From Carpediemonas membranifera (lineage: Eukaryota; Fornicata), in contig JAHDYR010000011.1 in assembly GCA_019828565.1 (NCBI GenBank), positions 186,001 through 250,000 on the forward strand: a stretch of DNA of 64,000 nucleotides. Direction: 5' to 3'. A program made the position numbers and the translations under genes. A model generated the notes under the pieces. It made no database searches. It was given only the letters and a program-made list of their open reading frames with translations, and was not told the origin of the DNA. Below, in pieces: positions 50,445-58,407 of the stretch (its first letter is position 1; each line of letters begins with the position of its first letter).

Positions 50445-50452
50445 GCAGTTTT
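50445..50452 (+). promoter_or_regulatory. GCAGTTTT promoter motif variant
   Basis: One-base variant ending 34 bp before the MSH2 ATG at 50487, a distance typical of the other copies. Confidence 0.4.
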
Positions 50453-50486
50453 GTGCGGCAAAGTCGTGTTCGCGCGCAAAACCGAA

Positions 50487-53039
50487 ATGCAGGACGAGAA
50501 GAAGGATGCGGCCAGTTTTTACCGCTACTTCAGCAAATTGCCTAAGATTAAGACTCTCATTCGCTTGTATGATCGCGGATCCTGTTATTGCGCCTACGGC
50601 AACGATGCCGACGTTGTGAGTACCGCCCAAGGCCGTGCGGGCGAGAACCTTCCTACCCTAGACTGTGATAAGGGCCGCACACTCAAACGTATCACCATAG
50701 GGACGGGAGCCCTCCTTCCCCTCCTCCAATCCATCATCTTCGAGATGCGCCTCTCTGTTGAGATCCTGGTCCAAGATAAGAAGCTCAAGAGCTGGGTAAC
50801 AGACAAGCGGGCTACTCCAGGCAACATCCAGGCCTTTGAGGATGTCCTGTCGCCCCCGTCTAGTGGAGCTGTCAGTGCGGCCATCTCAGTCACACCAGAC
50901 TTCAGCGTTTCCATCGCCCACGTCGACGCAACCAACAGGGACATAGGAACCACTCAGTTCGCTGACGGCCACCAGCTGGCCACATTGGCCGCTCTCCTGA
51001 CTCGCCTCTCTGTCTCCGAGGCATTCATCTCATCCACGGAGTCCCCCGAGCACCAAAGGCTCGGTCACGTTCTCCAGCTGTCCGACGTGGTCATCAGGAG
51101 AGTCGACCCAGCTCTGTTCACCACCAAACTCGCAGACTCCGCCCTTGAAGTCGTGACTCGACTCACTGGCACCCCGCACCCATTCCTCACCGCCCCGCAC
51201 ATGATCATGCCACTCGTACGGAACATGGCACTCGACCAGTGGGACGATGCTACCGCTCATATAGTTCCTGTGCCACTCGAGGGAATCATGGCGCTGGACG
51301 CTGCGGTATGCAGAGCACTTGACCTCCTGCCCTCCGCACAAAAGGGGCCCGAGCCTGGATCGCTCTTTGCTCTGCTCAAGGCCCACACTAGTGGCCCCGA
51401 TGGACGTTACACACTCGCTAACTGGATTAGACAACCGTTGGTAGATTCGGAGATCATCAACAAGCGTCTAGATGTCGTCGAAGAGCTTGCAAGCAGGGTG
51501 GACCTACTAGACATGATCTGCGGTTCCATTAAGAAGGTATCTGCTCTTGGTACCATTGCAAATCGGATGGGGCGCCGCACAACTACGCTCAAGGACACTG
51601 TCAAGTTGTACCAGAGCCTGCAGCACTGCCAGGCAGTGTGCGATGTCATCACGGATGCCGGTCTAGTCAATCTTTCAGATATGTTCAAATCTACCCTCGA
51701 GCAATCACTTGATCAAGCAAACAATCTTGAGGCTTTGATCGAAAAGACCGTCGACTTCAAGGCGCTCAGCCGGCACGAATATCAACTGAACCCGGCCTTC
51801 GACACGACTCTCAGCCAGCTAGAGAAAGACCAGCGCCGGCTTTACGGGAAGATGGAGGGCGTCGGCCGTTCTGTCGCTGGCGAGATTGGCGTCAAGTCAG
51901 AAAAAGTCAAACTCGAGTTCAAGGCCGGCCTTGGATATCATCTTCGTATCAGCCGGACCGATGAGAAGAAGCTGAGATCATCAGATGTGTCGGGTGTCAC
52001 TGTGCTCGAAGCCAGGTCGACTGGTGTTAGATTTGAGACAAATCGACTCAGACGGTCAAGTCAAGAGTACGCGTCGGTCAGCGCCAAGTACAGCAAGGCT
52101 CAGAAGGCGCTGCTTGCCAAGGTGATGGGTGTAATCCACGAGTATCACTCGACTGTGAAGACTCTGGCGAGCACCATCGGCCAGCTTGATGTTCTCGCGG
52201 CCTTCGCCACATACTCCATCCGTACCGCCACCACTCGCCCCGTGCTTGTTGCCGATGACCGCGTGCTTGACCTGACTGACGGGCGTCATCCTCTGTTGGA
52301 CGCCATGCCAGACCTGGACTATGTCCCCTCGACCGCGAGACTTACTGGAAGTCGGCTGGCTGTGATTACTGGCTGTAACATGGGCGGCAAGTCTACTTTC
52401 CTCCGGATGTCCGGAATGCTCACCGTAATGGCCCAGATCGGCTGTCCCGTTCCCGCGGCCCAGTTTACTCTCTCTCCCCGCAGTAGGCTCTTTGTTCGTG
52501 TAGGCGCGAGTGATAACCTCGTCAAGGGCCTCTCGACCTTCATGGCCGAGATGGTCGACTTGGCAACCATCCTCGAGGGAGCGAACCGCGACGCGCTCAT
52601 TCTTATCGACGAGCTAGGCCGAGGCACCTCCACTTCTGACGGTTACGGACTTTGCAGATCGGTGTCAGAGCATCTCGTGACTGCTGATATCGGCCAGACC
52701 CTGTTTGTCACCCATTTCCACGACCTTTGCACACTTGAACGCGATATGCCTGATAGGGTAGTCAACCTCAAGGCAGAGTCGAGGCTGACTGAATCCGGCC
52801 TCGTGCTCCTCCACCGCATCGTCCCTGGCCAGGCGAGCAACTCTCTCGGCATCCATGTGGCTAAACTTGCACGCTGGCCCGATCGCGTCATTGCGATGGC
52901 CGAGGAGACACTCGATAGGACCAAGCTTGCAGACTCGTCGGCGGTGGAGCAGAAGATGGCGAAGCTGGAGGATCGGGCGGCGCTTGAGGTGATTCGTTCA
53001 GGTGACATCGATCAGATGCGGAAGATTCTCGAGATTTGA
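50487..53039 (+). CDS. MSH2: DNA mismatch repair ATPase MSH2
   Basis: Core subunit of MutS-alpha and MutS-beta. 850 residues with all MutS domains: N-terminal FYRYFSKLPKIKTLIRLYDRG and YCAYG (the MSH2 version, lacking the F-x-E mismatch reader of MSH6), connector, lever and clamp (VKSEKVKLEFKAGLGYHLRI). The ATPase has Walker A GCNMGGKSTFLR (about residue 630), GASDNLVKGLSTFMAEM, Walker B LILIDELGRGTSTSDG and the switch VTHFHDL. The Walker A position usually occupied by Pro (GPNMGGKS) is Cys here. The conserved C-terminal helix-turn-helix region follows. The start at 50487 is the first ATG of the frame; the open frame extends to a TTG at 50451. Confidence 0.95.
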   Translation: MQDEKKDAASFYRYFSKLPKIKTLIRLYDRGSCYCAYGNDADVVSTAQGRAGENLPTLDCDKGRTLKRITIGTGALLPLLQSIIFEMRLSVEILVQDKKLKSWVTDKRATPGNIQAFEDVLSPPSSGAVSAAISVTPDFSVSIAHVDATNRDIGTTQFADGHQLATLAALLTRLSVSEAFISSTESPEHQRLGHVLQLSDVVIRRVDPALFTTKLADSALEVVTRLTGTPHPFLTAPHMIMPLVRNMALDQWDDATAHIVPVPLEGIMALDAAVCRALDLLPSAQKGPEPGSLFALLKAHTSGPDGRYTLANWIRQPLVDSEIINKRLDVVEELASRVDLLDMICGSIKKVSALGTIANRMGRRTTTLKDTVKLYQSLQHCQAVCDVITDAGLVNLSDMFKSTLEQSLDQANNLEALIEKTVDFKALSRHEYQLNPAFDTTLSQLEKDQRRLYGKMEGVGRSVAGEIGVKSEKVKLEFKAGLGYHLRISRTDEKKLRSSDVSGVTVLEARSTGVRFETNRLRRSSQEYASVSAKYSKAQKALLAKVMGVIHEYHSTVKTLASTIGQLDVLAAFATYSIRTATTRPVLVADDRVLDLTDGRHPLLDAMPDLDYVPSTARLTGSRLAVITGCNMGGKSTFLRMSGMLTVMAQIGCPVPAAQFTLSPRSRLFVRVGASDNLVKGLSTFMAEMVDLATILEGANRDALILIDELGRGTSTSDGYGLCRSVSEHLVTADIGQTLFVTHFHDLCTLERDMPDRVVNLKAESRLTESGLVLLHRIVPGQASNSLGIHVAKLARWPDRVIAMAEETLDRTKLADSSAVEQKMAKLEDRAALEVIRSGDIDQMRKILEI

Positions 53040-53123
53040 TTAGTGAGGCCCATTATGAACAGTGAATAAAGCGATACATTACCAATCTAGACTCGATCTC
53101 TTTAATTACTATACACCTCTCAT

Positions 53124-56100
53124 CTACACTGGAGTTGGCTGGTAGTCATGCTCGTCATCCCACCTCTTGAGCGTCGTCTTGGGTGTGACGCCGCCCTCGT
53201 CCTCGTCGGGCGTCAACCAGTCCTCGTCGTCGCTATCATCTGCTATGAGTGGTGTGTCTGGAACAACTAGGCTTGGCGTGCCGTATTCAGTGAACTCTGG
53301 CAGGGGTAAATCCATCAGATCTGTGTCATCGAGGACGAGATCATTCAGACCGCCGTTGTCTGCGGGTCTGGCTGGAACTGCGATTGGGCTTTCGGCGACG
53401 GGCGAGACAGTTGCAGCGTGGGCCATCATGTCGAGAACACCAAGAGCAGCAGCGCCGACCTCGTCGCCCGAAGCCACGAGCTTCAGGACAACTGGGATGG
53501 CTGTAGCGGGGCAGACCGCAGCGGGAGGCAGCAGAAGTGCTCTGAGGAGCCTGAGTGGAGCCACAGGGCTGGGGGAGTACTCAACGACAGTGACAAGCGC
53601 CTCAGCAGCGATGGTAGTGATTGCTGGATCAGAGCACAATGGCCGGCGACAATCTCTTATAAATTCATCGGGATCGAACACTGCTGTCGGTTCAATGTAT
53701 CTCCGGAGCAGCCGCGAGAGAAGACGGAGACCAGGGACGTCGTACTGGGCCGCGAGGGATGATGCGAGGACGAATAGACCCTGTGCAGCGACAGAAGGGG
53801 GCCTGCCCGACTCAGAAGAACAGGGTGCGCCTCGGAGCGAGCGGTAGACAGCCCGAGCTGGCTCCTCGAGGGAGCGGAGGAGGTCTGGGAGCAGCACGGC
53901 GAGTGCAGCGATGCCTCGATCAGGCTGGGGCCCGAAGAGACTGTCATCTGCAGGTAGTGAGCCGAGCGATGCGATCAAATGCGCTGATGTTACCCGTGGT
54001 GTCGCAGCATGGGCTTTGATTACGGTGAGTAAGAGCCCGCAGCCCCACTTGGGGATGACTGCATGGTCTGGTCGGACCGACGAGAGCACGGCGGATACTG
54101 TGGGCCAGTCGAGCAGGTCTAGCAGACGAACGAGGACGGCTAAGGCTTCAGGGAGGTCGATGAGGTCAACGCAGTGCCAGAAGAGCTCGGGATAGAGCGC
54201 CGCGGGAGGGTCATGGGCCAAGAGCACGCGTGCGGCAGCCAGGGCATGTGGCGTGGCTCCGTTGCGTGGCCTGGCAAGCAGAGCGATGATGCAGTCGGCC
54301 GTGACGGCAGCGCTCGGCCTCAGCACAGTGACAGCCTTAGCAAACGTGTCGATGAGTCCGATGCATCTTGCCTCGTCGTTAGTGGCGACCGCTGTCTGCA
54401 GCAACAACTCGGCCCACTTATCTGGAGGCGACAGCAGGTCGAGCACGAGATCAGTGGGCACGTCCTGGTCGCTGAGGATGGCGTCAATGAGGCTGCCGCT
54501 GACCGCGCAGACGTGGGAGTGTCCCGACTGGAGCAAGAAGACGAGCGTCCGTCTGTGCACTTTAGCGTTGGGTCCGGTAAGCCCAGCGAATACGATGAGG
54601 AGGATATCCGCGAGCCTGCGGTGTGTGTGCGCGTGGTCGGCTTGAACAACAGCGGAGAGGAGATACGAGGCGTTCGACTCCTCTGCAACGTTAGGGATAC
54701 AGCGGGCAATGACCGCGTCGAGGACGCGAGCCGAGGCAGCAGGCTCAGCCGGTACGGCTGCCAGTACATTTCCAAGGAGCACTGGGGTAGGGGGGAGCTT
54801 GACCAGGTCTGGAATGACAACTGCGGCGTCTTCCGGGTCTGTCAGACACATCTGCAGGAGTCGGGCAGCAGCAGGGACCTCGCATAGCACCGTGAGGAGT
54901 GACAGCCGAAGCTCAGCGTTGATTCGACGAACTCTGGCATGCGGAAGCTGTCGTGCCCCGAAGAGACAGAGCGTGTCCAGGGCGGGGGAGCCAGAGCGAT
55001 GGGCACAGGGCAAGGCCGTGAGCACCGCAGCCGTAGTTAGCGGGATCCGGACGGCGTCCAGGACAGTATATACCGCGTCGACGATTGCTGCGCCCAGAGA
55101 GGTTCGGAGAGGCCCCATCGCTGTCACCGGGATGGCCTGCATCGGTGGGACCCCGTCCATGAGCGCGCCAGTGGTGGGATCGGTTCGGAGGCGGGCGTCT
55201 GCGTCGTAGAGAATATCGAGGCCAAGAGATGCAAGCTTGTCGTCTGCTACAGCGGCGAGGGAGGCGCCTAGCATGAGCATAAGAGGCAGTGTCGCTCTGT
55301 CAACTCGACACCGCTTATAAAGCGCGTCCGCAGCAGCCGGTAGCAGATCCACTGGTAGGTCCCATATCGTCTCCAGCAGCAGCGGCAGTTTTTCCTTGCT
55401 GCACCTTCTGACCACTACCGGTACGAACCCCAGTGCGAGTCTGGGGTCAGCTGGGGGAAGCACTGGTCTCCAACCCGGTGGAGCAGTATACGTTGCAATA
55501 GCCATGGCAGACTCGGGTGAGTCATGGAAGATGCCGCGGCCGACCTCGAGCAGGTCTTTAGGTAGAATAGGGGCAACAGTGGTGAGCTGCGATGCTGCGG
55601 CCACTGCGTCTAAGAGGACGACACGGAGGTGGGCCCAGTTATTGCCGATCAGAGCCATGGAAAGCACGGTCATCACCGCTAGGAACTGGGCGCATCGACG
55701 GGCACAGCCTGGGACTGAGTCGCGAATGTGGGTGAACAGGTCATCGGGCACGCTCATAACTGAAGTCAGACTGACTTGAAGCACGGAGAACGCGACTACC
55801 TCGGGTGTGGGCCGACTCATATCTGCCAGCTCGCAAGCGTAGGAGTGGACGCTGACGACTAGATGGCCTGGCAGACCCAGGACTGAATCGCCGTCGGCCG
55901 GGCGACATATGGGGGGTAGGATGGGTGTGCCAGCAGTAAGTGCTTCAAACACCATGACTGCAAAGGGAAGTCGGTCCGCTGGGTGGACCCACGAGACAAC
56001 GGCGAGGGCGTCGGGGCGACATGCGGTAAGAGAGGGGAGGAGGCGCTCGAGGAGGAGGCCCGAGACGTACGGATGGGCGTCCGGGGCAGGGGAGTCTGCG

Positions 56101-58166
56101 TTGTCGAACACGGCGTCGTCGAGGGCACGGGGATGAACTCGTATTGCTTGGGCGACTGCGGGGTACTTCCATAGTGCGGGCATAAGTGCTCCAAACAGCC
56201 TTAGAAGGGGAACAGCGCTTGGTGCCATGGGACCGTGTTTCGTCTGGGCTGTAGCAGCAATAACGGCGGGGGCGGCGAGTTGGAATGGCTCAGGGTGGAC
56301 GTCTACTGCTCTGGCGAGAGAGTCGGCAGTAACACCACCACCGAGGAGGTCTGATAGCCTTGGGCCGTGGTTGCCTGGCGTGGCGCGGGTCACCGCGAGC
56401 AGAGCCTCTGCCGCGGCGGTTGCCGTGGCGGGTGGATGGACGAGGAAAGGGAGGAGCGACGCCTCGAGCTTGACTGCGACCACGTGGCCAAGTGTGATCG
56501 GCGTGGGGGTGTCAAGGCATTGGGTGAGGCAGTTCATCAATCTGAGCGCCGCTGACGTCGGCTCTGGCAGCTGCAGGGCCTGAGCGAGTCTGGCCGCAGA
56601 GATGGTCCAAATCGAGTCTGCGATGGCAGCCATGACATCAACGTCGCCGAATAATGCTAGGAGTGGGGTGGCAGCACATCGTTTGGCAAGAAGGGGCTGG
56701 AACCGGATGCAGCGGGTGAGAGCGTCAGTGGCAGTCTGGGACTCCGCATCGGTGCCGGTCTCTATGAAGTCCATGACGATGGAGACGAAGGACGGGACGG
56801 CCTGTATGTCGTCAAGGGGCATTAGTAGCGGCGCGTGGTGGCAGATTTCAACCGCTGCGGCCCTGTCTTCCACCACAGCTTCCCACATCCGAGCAATGAG
56901 CGGTGCTCTCGCTGAATCTGGGACAATCTCGGACGGGTCGACCTTGATTCGGGTGAGAAGCACAAGTTCGATCATTGATGTGACGTCCCTATGATCGCGA
57001 GTATGTCTACTTCGGGGCGGCGAGGTTTCGTCGAGCTCTGGAAGCTCGCCGTTGTCAACCATAGTCTGCATCGCCTTGGCAAGGATCTGAAACACCTCGA
57101 CAGCTCTTCCCTTGTCCAGCATGGGGAGAAGCAGCTCAACGTGCGCCACTCTTGGGGCTGTGAGTAGCAGCTCGGATCCAAACCTCGAGAGGGGGCCTGG
57201 CCCTTGGTCCAAGAGCACCTTGATACCCTCGCTGAGACGACGCCGTGCCTCAGGGCTGGAGTCGGGCTCCGTGCATGCCTCAGCCAGTGGAAGGAGGACG
57301 GCGCGGAGTGTCTCGACGGCCCGTTCGGGTGTGAACCGGGTAGTTGCCTTCACCACCTTCTTGAACGGCAGTGTAGTGTTGATAGTAATCCTGCTTAGGG
57401 CAGCAACTAAGGGAAGAGCCCACTCGCTCTTGCTGACAAGCTTCCAGGTTTGTGAGAGAAGCCTGGTGTCCTCAAAGAGCTCACCCATATCGCCCAGAGC
57501 ATCCGCGATGTGTGCGGCGGGCTGGAGGAGGGGTCTGCGGTGATTTGACCGTGCTGTCGCTATGAGGACGGCGAGGAGCCGATATGCAGCCCCTACTGCT
57601 TCGTCCGTGGCTGCAACGTGCACTTTAAGCTCCTTAGAGATTGAACTGATAATCTTGGGCTTCAGTGAATCCATGGTGAGGAACGTCTGCAGCCGCTGGG
57701 CAATATCGGGCAAGTGATGGCGGGAGAGTGCGTTAATGAGGCCCATGTAAACGGGTACAAGTGGATGAGCGGCCTCTGACTGGAGAGTTGAGAAGGCGTC
57801 GGACACCATGGCCATCACTGCGTCGATTGGGAGGTCGGAGCCGTTGTATTCTTGGAGTACTTCGGCCAGGAGACGAGTGGCGACGTAATGAATGACCATG
57901 GCCGGCGTGCTGGTTGATGCTTCGTCCTGGTCGTGCGTGAGGGTGGTGATCATGGTGGAACTGAGGCTCACGAGGGTGTTGACGACGAGAGTGATGTCGT
58001 GGCGTGAAAGGACGCATATTGATGGTGAGAGCAAATCGATGCCGTCGATTGCGGCCGTAATTCTCTCGTCGATGTTTGTCTTAGACTCTGTCGTGTCATC
58101 GTTGGGGAACAACGTGGCTATGGGGTCGTCGAATGATTGCTGGCTAAATAACGTCGGGAAAAACAA
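53124..58166 (-). CDS. Very large alpha-solenoid protein, unrecognised
   Basis: 1680 residues, rich in Ala, Leu, Val, Pro and Asp, built of short antiparallel helices such as ATRLLAEVLQEYNGSD, AAYRLLAVLIATARSN and PALDTLCLFGARQLPHAR. This gives an ARM/HEAT-like superhelix over nearly the whole length, without enzymatic motifs, signal peptide or membrane segments. The last 90 residues are acidic and disordered (IADDSDDEDWLTPDEDEGG). Such proteins act as scaffolds in transport, chromosome or coat complexes; I could not match it to FANCI, condensin or adaptor subunits. The frame is open from the first ATG to a clear stop with no break, so it is certainly a gene. Confidence 0.85.
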   Translation of the reverse strand: MFFPTLFSQQSFDDPIATLFPNDDTTESKTNIDERITAAIDGIDLLSPSICVLSRHDITLVVNTLVSLSSTMITTLTHDQDEASTSTPAMVIHYVATRLLAEVLQEYNGSDLPIDAVMAMVSDAFSTLQSEAAHPLVPVYMGLINALSRHHLPDIAQRLQTFLTMDSLKPKIISSISKELKVHVAATDEAVGAAYRLLAVLIATARSNHRRPLLQPAAHIADALGDMGELFEDTRLLSQTWKLVSKSEWALPLVAALSRITINTTLPFKKVVKATTRFTPERAVETLRAVLLPLAEACTEPDSSPEARRRLSEGIKVLLDQGPGPLSRFGSELLLTAPRVAHVELLLPMLDKGRAVEVFQILAKAMQTMVDNGELPELDETSPPRSRHTRDHRDVTSMIELVLLTRIKVDPSEIVPDSARAPLIARMWEAVVEDRAAAVEICHHAPLLMPLDDIQAVPSFVSIVMDFIETGTDAESQTATDALTRCIRFQPLLAKRCAATPLLALFGDVDVMAAIADSIWTISAARLAQALQLPEPTSAALRLMNCLTQCLDTPTPITLGHVVAVKLEASLLPFLVHPPATATAAAEALLAVTRATPGNHGPRLSDLLGGGVTADSLARAVDVHPEPFQLAAPAVIAATAQTKHGPMAPSAVPLLRLFGALMPALWKYPAVAQAIRVHPRALDDAVFDNADSPAPDAHPYVSGLLLERLLPSLTACRPDALAVVSWVHPADRLPFAVMVFEALTAGTPILPPICRPADGDSVLGLPGHLVVSVHSYACELADMSRPTPEVVAFSVLQVSLTSVMSVPDDLFTHIRDSVPGCARRCAQFLAVMTVLSMALIGNNWAHLRVVLLDAVAAASQLTTVAPILPKDLLEVGRGIFHDSPESAMAIATYTAPPGWRPVLPPADPRLALGFVPVVVRRCSKEKLPLLLETIWDLPVDLLPAAADALYKRCRVDRATLPLMLMLGASLAAVADDKLASLGLDILYDADARLRTDPTTGALMDGVPPMQAIPVTAMGPLRTSLGAAIVDAVYTVLDAVRIPLTTAAVLTALPCAHRSGSPALDTLCLFGARQLPHARVRRINAELRLSLLTVLCEVPAAARLLQMCLTDPEDAAVVIPDLVKLPPTPVLLGNVLAAVPAEPAASARVLDAVIARCIPNVAEESNASYLLSAVVQADHAHTHRRLADILLIVFAGLTGPNAKVHRRTLVFLLQSGHSHVCAVSGSLIDAILSDQDVPTDLVLDLLSPPDKWAELLLQTAVATNDEARCIGLIDTFAKAVTVLRPSAAVTADCIIALLARPRNGATPHALAAARVLLAHDPPAALYPELFWHCVDLIDLPEALAVLVRLLDLLDWPTVSAVLSSVRPDHAVIPKWGCGLLLTVIKAHAATPRVTSAHLIASLGSLPADDSLFGPQPDRGIAALAVLLPDLLRSLEEPARAVYRSLRGAPCSSESGRPPSVAAQGLFVLASSLAAQYDVPGLRLLSRLLRRYIEPTAVFDPDEFIRDCRRPLCSDPAITTIAAEALVTVVEYSPSPVAPLRLLRALLLPPAAVCPATAIPVVLKLVASGDEVGAAALGVLDMMAHAATVSPVAESPIAVPARPADNGGLNDLVLDDTDLMDLPLPEFTEYGTPSLVVPDTPLIADDSDDEDWLTPDEDEGGVTPKTTLKRWDDEHDYQPTPV

Positions 58167-58297
58167 ACAGTGGAGATCAGAGGGACAATAGTCTCGATCA
58201 ATGCTTGCAGTTCAGCAAAGATCTGTTCAGTCGCTTGGTGTAAAACTGTCGTTGCTGCTCTGAGGCCGTTTTGGGCGGCCGATCGTTTTCGTTCGGT

Positions 58298-58305
58298 GCA
58301 GTTTA
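58298..58305 (+). promoter_or_regulatory. GCAGTTTA promoter motif
   Basis: Perfect octamer in the 241-bp divergent spacer, 102 bp before the RCC1-like ATG at 58408 but only 23 bp before an ATG at 58329 that could belong to a spliced first exon. A GCAGTTCA variant lies at 58207. Confidence 0.4.
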
Positions 58306-58407
58306 GGATCGGTCAGATTTGTGACGATATGGCCGGTAAAGGTTGGTTTAAAGGTGGGCGGAAGCGCAGGCGACTAACCATTCCGCCATAACTAGCATCC
58401 TACAGTC

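Noticed and set aside
58329-58395. tRNA-like string on the minus strand (GGCGGAATGGTTAGTCGCC)
   Set aside because: Lacks a T-loop and a pairing acceptor end; it is more likely part of a 5' region or intron.
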